A stretch of 64,000 bases of DNA, taken from positions 434,001 through 498,000 of the forward strand of contig NZ_CP038159.1 in NCBI RefSeq assembly GCF_004526235.1, in the 5' to 3' direction. The notes beneath the pieces are model-generated. The model had not been told where the DNA came from and searched no databases. It saw nothing but the letters and a program-made list of their open reading frames with translations. The translations under genes were made by a program, and so were the position numbers. Every line of letters begins with the position of its first letter. Position 1 is the stretch's first letter. This document shows, piece after piece, positions 54,780 through 64,000 of the stretch. This DNA is from Sphingobacterium sp. CZ-2 (lineage in GTDB: Bacteria; Bacteroidota; Bacteroidia; Sphingobacteriales; Sphingobacteriaceae).

Positions 54780-56399
54780 TTATAGGGTTATATCAATGGT
54801 TTTCTCTCCGGCAGATGGACAGCCAACGGTCAATTGTACCTTTCCTTTGCCCTTAACCAACCAGGAAAAATTGGTCGAACCTCCTGCAGCCAACGTAGGA
54901 TACAGCTGCAAGCGTTTGCCACTTAGGAATTTCTGCGATTTCTGGATCTCCAGAATGGATTTCATCTTGGATACATGCTTGATCCTGTCCGCAATCTCCG
55001 GATAGACAGGCATAGCACCGGTATTGAATAGGCGTATTTCTATACGGTACACATCATCACCCAGGTTGGTCACTTTTGGTGCACTGAACTCCAATTTGGC
55101 CATCGCTTTGGTCAATTTGACGATAAAGTCCGCATGCAAGCGCCCAGATTCTTCCAAATGCTCGACCGGAGGATTCTGCCTGAATTTATCCACCACTCCC
55201 CCAACTTCTACCTCCTGTCCTGGAAAATCAGGATGATCGATTTTTGTCCAAGGAAGAATTGCCCCTTGGATCTGCTTCGCACGAACCCAATTGGCAAACC
55301 TATCCTCATCCTTTAACCCTTGGTTAGGCGGCGCTTTTTTACTGGTATCGGCTTGGCTTGGAATCCACCAAGATGGTGTAACAAAACTGAATTTACCGGT
55401 ATGGTAATATACCGTACTGGAAAAGTTACCTCTTCCTGCTGGCATTTTTGGCGCATCGCCCAAACTCTTCATATCCTTATTATAGAGTTGGCTGATAATG
55501 GCCGAAATCTGAGTATCATTGCTCGTCCAGGATTTGGTGATCCTTTCGCTTGCTTTACGGGGATCGAACTGTTCCGGAACAGAAAGGTTATTCTGCAGAC
55601 CAAAATGAAGAACCGTCGCGATCTGCGGATGTTCAAATATCAGGTCGATGATGGCGCGGGTTTCAGGCTCTGAGGCGGCATAATCGCCGGTTTCCTGCTC
55701 GAAGAAAGGGTACTCAAAGGTAAAATTACGATCGATGTTCACCCCTCCAAGGCCATCTTCTCCAAATAGACCATCTTGATCTGTATCTAAGCCTTCTTTA
55801 AATAACTCGTAAGACCCCGATTCAGATTTCGTACGGTCAGCAACTACCATCAGGTCCGGATGTTCGGCATGTGACCGAAAAGGACCAGCAGGTAATTTAA
55901 CACGCATCTGCGAGATGACCCCATCCTTATTCAGGTCTACATTCGGGTTTTCATCTATTCGCCCATCACGGTCGTTATCGATCTGTCTGCCATTGCCGGA
56001 AGCCCAATCCAACGTCTGGGCATTCCTTTTATACGCATCCACATTCAAGACCGGTACAATCCAAATGGATTTATCCGATAAAAGCGTCTGCAATTCAGCA
56101 GCAGGTAGCGCAAGAATATGCTTGGCAACCGATAAGGCATTAATAGATCCGGCTAGATGTTTACCGTCTACCCCTGCAACGATCAACAAAGTAGGCTTTG
56201 CCTCCTTGCTGGATTGAATCTTTAACACAGGGATCTGCTCACCGGAAAAGGATTTTCCAATACTGACCTGTTCAACAAGCTTATTGGAACTGATGGATTG
56301 GATTTGTCCTTTGAGCGCATCGTAGCTTGGGTAATTCCATTGTGCGCTAGCTCCCAAAGGAATACAGGCAAGACAAAGTCTTAGAAACCAATATTTCAT
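54780..56399 (-). CDS. M14-like peptidase with altered zinc motif
   Basis: 539 residues, signal peptide to about 20 (LGASAQ). Fold and layout match the next gene: calcium-type loops (DNDRDGRIDENPNVDLNKDG, DTDQDGLFGEDG) and the C-terminal beta domain. At the place of HANE it has DGKH (residues 78-81 in AGVDGKHLAGS), so the first two zinc ligands are Asp and His rather than His and Glu. His in VLHFGLQNN can serve as the third ligand. It may still hold a metal in another way, or be an inactive partner of its neighbour. First gene of the pair. Confidence 0.8.
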   Translation of the reverse strand: MKYWFLRLCLACIPLGASAQWNYPSYDALKGQIQSISSNKLVEQVSIGKSFSGEQIPVLKIQSSKEAKPTLLIVAGVDGKHLAGSINALSVAKHILALPAAELQTLLSDKSIWIVPVLNVDAYKRNAQTLDWASGNGRQIDNDRDGRIDENPNVDLNKDGVISQMRVKLPAGPFRSHAEHPDLMVVADRTKSESGSYELFKEGLDTDQDGLFGEDGLGGVNIDRNFTFEYPFFEQETGDYAASEPETRAIIDLIFEHPQIATVLHFGLQNNLSVPEQFDPRKASERITKSWTSNDTQISAIISQLYNKDMKSLGDAPKMPAGRGNFSSTVYYHTGKFSFVTPSWWIPSQADTSKKAPPNQGLKDEDRFANWVRAKQIQGAILPWTKIDHPDFPGQEVEVGGVVDKFRQNPPVEHLEESGRLHADFIVKLTKAMAKLEFSAPKVTNLGDDVYRIEIRLFNTGAMPVYPEIADRIKHVSKMKSILEIQKSQKFLSGKRLQLYPTLAAGGSTNFSWLVKGKGKVQLTVGCPSAGEKTIDITL

Positions 56400-56592
56400 A
56401 ATATTTAGGTGTTAGTTCTTCATAAAACTAATGATTTTCCGTAATTCAACAAATTAGCGGGGGTAACTTATTTGTTATGTGATTTTTTTAATAAATGCTT
56501 TCAGTAAATCAAGAAATTAGCCTATTTAAAAAGGGTTTTAAAGGATGAAAATTCCGCCGAGAAAAAAAATAATAATTTATTATGCATATCCC

Positions 56593-56623
56593 TTTTGTTT
56601 TAAGGAGATAAAACTTATTTTTG
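56593..56623 (+). promoter_or_regulatory. Promoter of atpD
   Basis: TTTTG (56593-56597), 18 bases, TATTTTTG (56616-56623). The leader to the ATG is 66 bases. The rest of the gap from 56400 shows no gene. Confidence 0.6.
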
Positions 56624-56665
56624 CATTCCAAAATACAGTGCGTAAAAACGCTGTAATTAAATTGA

Positions 56666-58192
<1,527 letters not shown>

Positions 58193-58300
58193 TTCTAGAT
58201 ATTAGATAATAGACATTAGATTTAAGACTCTGTTCAAAAGAGTAGAGTCTTAAATTGTTTTTCAGGGTCTACTATCTTATATCTCAAATCTATTATCTAA
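58193..58300. repeat. TAGATAATAGA-family inverted repeat between atpD and atpC
   Basis: Left: AGATATTAGATAATAGAC; centre: hairpin TTTAAGACTCT (58221-58231) with AGAGTCTTAAA (58244-58254); right: TATCTCAAATCTATTATCT. The same type flanks the lolA-scoB terminator. Inside the operon it could alter the ratio of beta to epsilon. Confidence 0.6.
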
Positions 58301-58305
58301 GCACA

Positions 58306-58554
58306 ATGAAATTAACAGTAATTACTCCAGACAGATTAGCTTTCGAAGGCGACGTAACAGCCGTTACAGTCCCTGGTTCGGCGGGATCCTTTCAAATTTT
58401 GAAGGACCACGCGGCTATTGTGTCTACGCTAGAAGATGGCAAGGTCATTATTAAGAACAACAATATTGAGCAGGTCATTATTATTAAAGGTGGTGTGGTC
58501 GAAGTAAAGGAAAACAATATCATCATTCTAGCGGAGGGAATAGCCGAGCAATAG
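58306..58554 (+). CDS. atpC: ATP synthase F1 subunit epsilon
   Basis: 82 residues from the ATG at 58306 (MKLTVITPDRLAFEGDVTAV), the normal start; an earlier frame start at 58255 lies in the repeat. PGSAGSFQILKDHAAIVSTL is the family core. Only the N-terminal beta domain is present; the C-terminal helical hairpin that inhibits rotation in E. coli is absent, as in other short Bacteroidota forms. Confidence 0.93.
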   Translation: MKLTVITPDRLAFEGDVTAVTVPGSAGSFQILKDHAAIVSTLEDGKVIIKNNNIEQVIIIKGGVVEVKENNIIILAEGIAEQ

Positions 58555-58577
58555 ATAGATAAATTCACAAGATAATG

Positions 58578-58616
58578 TAGCCCTTAAGACTTCAAGTTTT
58601 AAGGGCTATTTTTTTT
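58578..58616 (+). terminator. Terminator of atpD-atpC
   Basis: TAGCCCTTAA ... TTAAGGGCTA with a further weak inner stem, followed by eight T. Confidence 0.85.
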
Positions 58617-58875
58617 GTGTTTTACTTCACTTTTCCTGGTTTTAGGAAGAATTTTCCGAGTTTTTGGAAAAATTAAAAAAAATCAAAAGTATACCAATTT
58701 TAATATTAGTCTACTAACCACAAAACTAAAAATGATAGAATTCCAATTTTTACAGAATAAAATTTTAATGAATTTAAATATTCGAAATAAAAAACTTTAT
58801 CAAAATACTTTGTTTGGCTATTGTAAAGAATTTTAATTCGACCTAAATTAACAATCGGAAAAGAAAGCAGGCATT
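58617..58875. other. AT-rich leader region before ilvE, no gene seen
   Basis: About 320 bases separate atpC and ilvE. After the terminator the region is very AT-rich. A possible promoter is TTTG (58809-58812), 20 bases, TTAATTCG (58833-58840). An open frame of 73 codons (58615-58836) has no ribosome site, no family and biased AT content, and I do not call it a gene. Confidence 0.5.
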
Positions 58876-59766
58876 ATGCAGTATTATAATCAGGAAACAC
58901 TCATCTATTTAAATGGACAATTCGTAAAGGCAAATAATGCCGGAGTTGATCTATTCGGTCAGTCTTTACATTATGGTTATGGCGCCTTTGAAGGACTGCG
59001 TGCCTATAGTACCCATAACGGCACCCGCATCTTCAAAGCGGAGGAGCATTTCGAACGCTTACAGCAATCCTGTAAAGCCATCGGACTACCTTATTCTTGG
59101 GACAACAGGGAGCTGATCGAAAAGACCTATGAGCTTTTGGAGGTAAACAACCTAAGGGCGGCCTATATTCGGCCATTGATCTATTCCGGATCGAACATGC
59201 ACCTGACCGCTTCCGATCATGCCAACATCATGATTGCGGCCTGGGAATGGGGCCCTTATCTTGGACAGAATCTCATCAAGGTGAACATCTCCAAGATCGA
59301 ACGACCAAATCCAAAGTCCTTCCCGACCAGCGCGAAGGTTTCTGGACAATATATCAACTCCATTTTGGCAACCAGTGATGCGATCCAAAAAGGTTTTGAT
59401 GAAGCTTTGTTAACTGACCAGGATGGGTTTGTGGCACAAGCATCCAGCGAGAACCTATTCATAGAAAAGGATTTTAAAATATACACCCCTCCTTTGGGCA
59501 ATATCTTCCCAGGAATTACCCGAGAAACGGTGATTGCTATCTGTAAGAGCCTGGGCTTTGAGATCATCGAAAAAAGATTATCGGTAAAGGACATTTACGA
59601 GGCCGACAGCGCCTTTTTGAGTGGTACCGCAGCAGGGATTATAGGAATCAAACAAGTAGACAATGTGGTATTCCCGGAAGAGTGGGAAGACAGCATCGGA
59701 TCATCTATCCAACGAAAATATAAAAACTTAGTATTAGAGCAAGAGAATTATGAAGTCATCATCTGA
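58876..59766 (+). CDS. ilvE: Branched-chain amino acid aminotransferase
   Basis: Last step of Leu, Ile and Val synthesis, PLP-dependent fold type IV. 296 residues. [18 protein letters not shown] near 25-42, PLP Lys in [10 protein letters not shown] near 154, [17 protein letters not shown] near 179-196. Its last 17 bases overlap the start of ilvD. First gene of the ilvEDBN cluster. Confidence 0.95.
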   Translation: MQYYNQETLIYLNGQFVKANNAGVDLFGQSLHYGYGAFEGLRAYSTHNGTRIFKAEEHFERLQQSCKAIGLPYSWDNRELIEKTYELLEVNNLRAAYIRPLIYSGSNMHLTASDHANIMIAAWEWGPYLGQNLIKVNISKIERPNPKSFPTSAKVSGQYINSILATSDAIQKGFDEALLTDQDGFVAQASSENLFIEKDFKIYTPPLGNIFPGITRETVIAICKSLGFEIIEKRLSVKDIYEADSAFLSGTAAGIIGIKQVDNVVFPEEWEDSIGSSIQRKYKNLVLEQENYEVII

Positions 59767-61450
59767 TAACCAGCAGGGAATCAACAAGTACAGCCGCATC
59801 TTCACACAAGATGAGACGCAACCAGCAGCAAAAGCCATGTTATATGGGATCGGTCTGACCGATGCGGATATGGAAAAAGCGCAGGTCGGTATTGCGAGTA
59901 TGGGTTATGATGGGAATACCTGTAACATGCACCTGAACGATCTGGCAGCCGTGGTAAAAAAAGGTATTTGGAACCATGACCTGGTCGGGTTGACTTTTGG
60001 CACTATCGGTGTCAGTGATGGGATGAGTAATGGTACTGATGGGATGCGCTATTCCCTGGTATCACGCGATGTGATAGCAGATAGTATCGAGACGATCTGT
60101 GGCGGTCAATACTACGATGGTGTTGTAGCCATTCCGGGATGTGATAAGAACATGCCAGGTGCAATTATGGCGATGGGAAGATTGAATCGCCCGGCCATTA
60201 TGGTATACGGTGGAACCATCGCTCCTGGTCATTATAAAGGGGAAGAACTGAATATCGTATCGGCATTTGAAGCATTGGGCAAGAAAATCGCCGGAACGAT
60301 CTCGGATGAGGATTATGATGGGGTGATCCGTCATACCTGTCCGGGTGCAGGAGCATGTGGTGGTATGTATACCGCCAATACTATGGCATCAGCGATCGAA
60401 GCCATGGGTATGAGTTTGCCCTACTCCTCTTCTAACCCTGCCACTTCAACCGAAAAACAGAAGGAATGTCTGGAAGTGGGTAAATATATCCGCATCCTAT
60501 TAGAAAAAGATATCAAACCGACCGATATCATGACCCGTAAAGCATTTGAGAATGCGATGCGTATCATCGTGATCTTAGGCGGTTCTACCAATGCCGTGTT
60601 GCACTTTATTGCCATGGGACATGCGGTAGGCGTAGAAATTACTCCGGATGATTTCCAACGCATGTCGGACGAAACTCCGGTATTGGCAGATTTCAAACCA
60701 TCGGGTAAATTCCTGATGCAGGATCTACACCAATATGGTGGAATTCCGGCGGTTATGAAATACTTGTTGGACGAAGGTTTATTACATGGCGACTGCCTAA
60801 CGGTTACCGGAAAAACGGTAGCAGAGAACTTGGCGGAGGTAAAGTCGATCATCGATTACAACCAGCCGATCATCCATGCGTTGAACGATCCGATCAAAGC
60901 TACCGGCCATCTACAGATCCTTTATGGAAACTTGGCAGAAGAAGGCTCTGTTGCTAAGATCTCTGGAAAAGAAGGCGAGAAATTCACAGGTCCTGCCCGT
61001 GTATTCGATGGGGAACATGATCTGGTAAAAGGATTGGAAACCGGACGTATCAAATCGGGCGATGTAGTCGTGATCAAAAACGAAGGCCCTAAAGGCGCCC
61101 CTGGGATGCCGGAAATGTTGAAACCAACGTCCTTGATCATCGGTGCTGGCCTCGGAACTTCCGTGGCCTTGATTACCGACGGTCGCTTCTCCGGTGGTAC
61201 CCACGGATTCGTTGTGGGCCATATCACCCCTGAAGCCTACGAGGGTGGCCTGATCGGGTTGGTACAAGACGACGACATCATCGAGATCGACGCCGTCAAT
61301 AACACGATCAACCTGAAAGTCTCCGACGACGAGATCGCTTCCCGCAGAGCAGCTTGGCAACAACCTGCCCTCAAAGTAAGCAAAGGCGTTCTTTACAAAT
61401 ACGCCAAATCTGTCGCCAACGCATCGAAAGGGTGTGTGACGGATCTTTAG
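59750..61450 (+). CDS. ilvD: Dihydroxy-acid dehydratase
   Basis: Dehydrates the dihydroxy acids to the 2-oxo acids of Val/Ile synthesis. 566 residues. Fe-S Cys motifs: DGNTCNMH near 55, [11 protein letters not shown] near 126, [16 protein letters not shown] near 197-212. C-terminal [11 protein letters not shown] near 476 is typical. Overlaps ilvE by 17 bases. Confidence 0.97.
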   Translation: MKSSSDNQQGINKYSRIFTQDETQPAAKAMLYGIGLTDADMEKAQVGIASMGYDGNTCNMHLNDLAAVVKKGIWNHDLVGLTFGTIGVSDGMSNGTDGMRYSLVSRDVIADSIETICGGQYYDGVVAIPGCDKNMPGAIMAMGRLNRPAIMVYGGTIAPGHYKGEELNIVSAFEALGKKIAGTISDEDYDGVIRHTCPGAGACGGMYTANTMASAIEAMGMSLPYSSSNPATSTEKQKECLEVGKYIRILLEKDIKPTDIMTRKAFENAMRIIVILGGSTNAVLHFIAMGHAVGVEITPDDFQRMSDETPVLADFKPSGKFLMQDLHQYGGIPAVMKYLLDEGLLHGDCLTVTGKTVAENLAEVKSIIDYNQPIIHALNDPIKATGHLQILYGNLAEEGSVAKISGKEGEKFTGPARVFDGEHDLVKGLETGRIKSGDVVVIKNEGPKGAPGMPEMLKPTSLIIGAGLGTSVALITDGRFSGGTHGFVVGHITPEAYEGGLIGLVQDDDIIEIDAVNNTINLKVSDDEIASRRAAWQQPALKVSKGVLYKYAKSVANASKGCVTDL

Positions 61451-61451
61451 G

Positions 61452-61632
61452 GAGTATTTAGTAGTTAGTATTTAGTATAAAGACCTATAGCGGAATTTAT
61501 GCACCCAAGATCTACCTACTAAATACTACCTACTAAATACTAAAATCTATCTACTAAATACTAAAAAAAACATTAGTAAAGCAGTAGCGACCCTAGGTCT
61601 AACTACTAAATACTAACTACTAAATACTAAAA
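61452..61632. repeat. TACTAAATACT-family repeat arrays between ilvD and ilvB
   Basis: One reverse array (AGTATTTAGTAGTTAGTATT, 61453-61476) and two forward arrays (61513-61562, 61597-61630), making about nine units, the last ending 3 bases before the ilvB ATG. The bases CATTAGTAAAGCAGTAGCGA between them are not repeated. They lie within an operon, so the transcript carries them. Confidence 0.7.
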
Positions 61633-61633
61633 A

Positions 61634-63328
61634 ATGACAACACAGATCAGTGGTTCGAAAGCGGTCTTGGAGGCCTTAATCCACGAGGGAGTGGATACCG
61701 TATTCGGGTATCCGGGTGGGGCGATTATGCCGATCTACGATGCATTGTATGATTACAATGATCAATTGAGGCATATATTGGTGCGTCACGAACAAGGAGG
61801 AATTCATGCTGCTCAAGGTTATGCACGTACGTCAGGACGTGTGGGAGTGGCTTTTGCAACAAGTGGCCCAGGGGCAACCAACCTGGTCACTGGATTGGCG
61901 GATGCCATGATTGATAGCAATCCTATTGTTTGTATTACCGGACAGGTATTTGCATCCCTACTGGGAACAGATGCCTTTCAGGAAACCGACGTCGTCAATA
62001 TTACCACCCCTGTTACCAAATGGAACTACCAGGTAACCGATGCTACCGAGATTCCGAGTGTGTTGGCCAAAGCATTTTATATTGCTCGTACCGGCCGTCC
62101 TGGCCCGGTATTGATCGATATCACCAAGAATGCCCAGATGCAGCTGTTCGATTATGAGGGATATACTTCCTGCGATCATATTCGCAGTTACCGCCCTGCG
62201 CCGATCGTGCGTAAGGAATATATAGAAGAAGCCGCAAAAGCGATCAATGCTGCTGAAAAACCTTTTGTCCTTTTCGGACAGGGGATTATCCTGGGTAAAG
62301 CAGAAGAGGAATTCAAAGCGTTCATCGAAAAGGCGGGTATCCCTTCAGCGAGTACCGTTATGGGCTTAAGTGCCTTGGAAACCAACCACCCATTACATGT
62401 GGGCATGTTGGGAATGCATGGTAACTACGCTCCGAATGTCATGACCAATGCATGTGATGTGTTGATCGCGATCGGTATGCGTTTCGATGACCGTGTAACT
62501 GGGCGTTTGGATAAATATGCAAAACAAGCGAAAGTAGTGCACCTGGACATCGACCCTGCGGAGATCGATAAGAATGTGAAAGCACATTATCCGGTGTGGG
62601 GCGACTGTAAGGAAACCCTTCCCCTATTGACATCGCTTATTGATAAAAAGGATCACAGTGCATGGTTACAGCAATTCCGTGACCTGGAAAAAGAGGAGAT
62701 CAAAGAGGTTATCCACGATGAACTGAACCCGACTTCAGATATCCTGACCATGGGAGAAGTGATCAAAACCTTGAACGAGCTAACAGGTGGTGATGCTGTC
62801 ATTGTTACCGATGTTGGTCAGCACCAGATGGTAACCTGCCGTTACGCCAAGTTCAACCAGTCCAAATCCAATGTAACTTCTGGAGGATTGGGAACCATGG
62901 GATTCGGCCTACCAGCAGCCATTGGCGCTTGGTATGGTGCTCCGGAAAGGGATGTGGTAGCAATTATCGGGGATGGTGGTATACAGATGACCATCCAGGA
63001 ATTGGGAACCATCATGCAATTCGGTGCCAAAGTGAAGATCCTTATCCTGAACAATGAATTCTTGGGTATGGTGCGTCAGTGGCAACAACTGTTCCACGAC
63101 AAGCGTTATTCTTTTGTGAATATCACCAGCCCTGATTTTGTGGCCGTGGCAAAAGGATATTACATCGATGGAAACAAAATCTCCGAACGTAAGGATTTAA
63201 AAGATGCCTTGAAGGCCATGTTGGACCACGATGGATCGTACCTATTAGAAGTGATGGTGGGCAAGGAAAACAACGTTTTCCCGATGGTCGCGCAAGGAAC
63301 TAGTGTATCAGAAATTAGATTGAAGTAA
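61634..63328 (+). CDS. ilvB: Acetolactate synthase large subunit (biosynthetic)
   Basis: Makes acetolactate or acetohydroxybutyrate from pyruvate with ThDP, FAD and Mg. 564 residues. Catalytic Glu in RHEQGGIHAAQGYAR near 52, GPGATNLVTG near 79, ThDP motif GDGGIQMTIQELGT near 446, with NNEFLGMV after. ilvN follows by one base. The gene starts right after a repeat array, with little space for a ribosome site. Confidence 0.97.
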   Translation: MTTQISGSKAVLEALIHEGVDTVFGYPGGAIMPIYDALYDYNDQLRHILVRHEQGGIHAAQGYARTSGRVGVAFATSGPGATNLVTGLADAMIDSNPIVCITGQVFASLLGTDAFQETDVVNITTPVTKWNYQVTDATEIPSVLAKAFYIARTGRPGPVLIDITKNAQMQLFDYEGYTSCDHIRSYRPAPIVRKEYIEEAAKAINAAEKPFVLFGQGIILGKAEEEFKAFIEKAGIPSASTVMGLSALETNHPLHVGMLGMHGNYAPNVMTNACDVLIAIGMRFDDRVTGRLDKYAKQAKVVHLDIDPAEIDKNVKAHYPVWGDCKETLPLLTSLIDKKDHSAWLQQFRDLEKEEIKEVIHDELNPTSDILTMGEVIKTLNELTGGDAVIVTDVGQHQMVTCRYAKFNQSKSNVTSGGLGTMGFGLPAAIGAWYGAPERDVVAIIGDGGIQMTIQELGTIMQFGAKVKILILNNEFLGMVRQWQQLFHDKRYSFVNITSPDFVAVAKGYYIDGNKISERKDLKDALKAMLDHDGSYLLEVMVGKENNVFPMVAQGTSVSEIRLK

Positions 63329-63329
63329 A

Positions 63330-63920
63330 ATGGAAAAGCAAGAATATACCGTAACCCTATATACAGAAAATTCGATCGGTATGATCGGACGCATCTCGGG
63401 AATCTTCTCCAGACGCAAAATCAACATTGAAAGCTTGAACACCTCGCCTTCGGAGGTGGATGGTATCCATCGTTTCACTATTTTGATCACTGAATCTGAA
63501 GAAGTGGTAAGGAAACTTTGCCGCCAGATCGAAAAGCAGGTGGAAGTTTTAAAAGCGTATTACAATACCAACGATGAATTGATCTGGCAAGAACAGGCGC
63601 TTTACAAGGTTCCGGCCGATGTGATCGCCGAGAAAGCCTATGTGGAAAGGCTGTTGCGCCAATATGGAGCGAATGTCGTGGTTATCCGGAATGATTACAT
63701 CGTGTTTGAAACAGCAGGTCATCGGGAGGAAATCGATAGGTTAACAGAAGAACTTGGAAAATACAACCTGATTGAATTTGTGCGTGGTGCCCGTATCGCT
63801 ATCATTAAAGATAGTGCTGGTTTCCACTCGAAACTGAAACAGTTCGAACGGGAAGAACCTTCGCAAGAGGTGGTAGAAAACGAATTCCTTGATCAACAGG
63901 ATAAGGTTTTTACCATGTAA
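63330..63920 (+). CDS. ilvN: Acetolactate synthase small regulatory subunit
   Basis: Binds branched-chain amino acids for feedback and activates the large subunit. 196 residues: ACT domain about 4-75 (YTVTLYTENSIGMIGRISGI, FSRRKINIESL), then the C-terminal ALS small subunit domain (VRGARIAIIKDS). One base after ilvB, so coupled. Confidence 0.95.
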   Translation: MEKQEYTVTLYTENSIGMIGRISGIFSRRKINIESLNTSPSEVDGIHRFTILITESEEVVRKLCRQIEKQVEVLKAYYNTNDELIWQEQALYKVPADVIAEKAYVERLLRQYGANVVVIRNDYIVFETAGHREEIDRLTEELGKYNLIEFVRGARIAIIKDSAGFHSKLKQFEREEPSQEVVENEFLDQQDKVFTM

Positions 63921-63987
63921 AACTCTTTTAAGGAGACAACAGATTAATTCATCAGGTTATTAATTCATTAGGTTAAAAAAAACAAAA

Positions 63988-64000
63988 ATGGAACATGTTT
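63988..64000 (+). CDS. Start of another gene of the ilv cluster, cut by the window
   Basis: ATGGAACATGTTT: MEHV and the window ends. The position after ilvN suggests ilvC or a leu gene, but four residues cannot show it. An A-rich stretch precedes it. Confidence 0.35.

Noticed and set aside
58615..58836. 73-codon frame, possibly a leader peptide for ilv attenuation
   Set aside because: Starts inside the T-run of the atpC terminator. Ile/Leu are not clustered, and no terminator/antiterminator pair follows.

Overview
The window looks like a chromosome segment of a Bacteroidota bacterium, most likely Sphingobacteriaceae (Sphingobacterium-like). The support is three SusC/SusD-type or STN-type TonB receptor loci, ECF sigma/FecR pairs, a type IX secretion (T9SS) sorting tail, BlaI/M56 regulators, a DUF2723 protein, an ftsK-lolA pair, and promoters of the Bacteroidota type (TTTG, about 20 bases, TAnnTTTG). 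The sequence alone does not fix the genus.

Layout. 1-6139: end of a TPR protein gene, pyrB-pyrR, and a large DUF2723 membrane protein. 6402-6472: tRNA-Gln. 6514-17924: a SusC/SusD pair, then (read right to left) an ECF sigma gene, a frameshifted FecR gene, an STN-TonB receptor, a lipoprotein and a small coiled protein. 18491-22529: prs, rplY and pth, interrupted by an opposite-strand pair for Ric (Fe-S repair) and an azurin lipoprotein. 22669-33476: small membrane protein plus SPFH protein, M56/BlaI signalling pair, citrate synthase, T9SS tail protein, Kup, amino acid permease, ACP phosphodiesterase. 33567-36336: tyrS followed by an IS110 element. 36337-43103: DUF4397 lipoprotein, ftsK-lolA, and a ketone-body operon (scoA, thiolase, scoB). 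43467-52796: membrane coiled-coil protein, then an AT-rich sigma/FecR/SusC/SusD locus ending in a sulfatase. 52989-56399: two M14 peptidases. 56690-58554: atpD-atpC. 58876 to the end: ilvE-ilvD-ilvB-ilvN and the first bases of another gene.

The most notable system is the IS110 element (34865-36114). The 200 bases before its transposase can fold as a two-loop bridge RNA. One loop carries guides that match the two ends of the element itself (donor). The other carries guides that match the two halves of its insertion site (target). That target is a palindromic REP-like repeat present in at least six places in this window, and the element sits inside one copy. The core is AT, the boundaries follow from the guides, and a wobble pair lets one guide accept the two commonest versions of the repeat.

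Other themes: intergenic space is filled by three repeat families (the REP-like composite palindrome, a TACTAAATACT family, and a TAGATAATAGA family), often right after stop codons. Several regulatory dyads can be seen: at the susC promoter, upstream of blaI, around ric/azurin and upstream of scoA.
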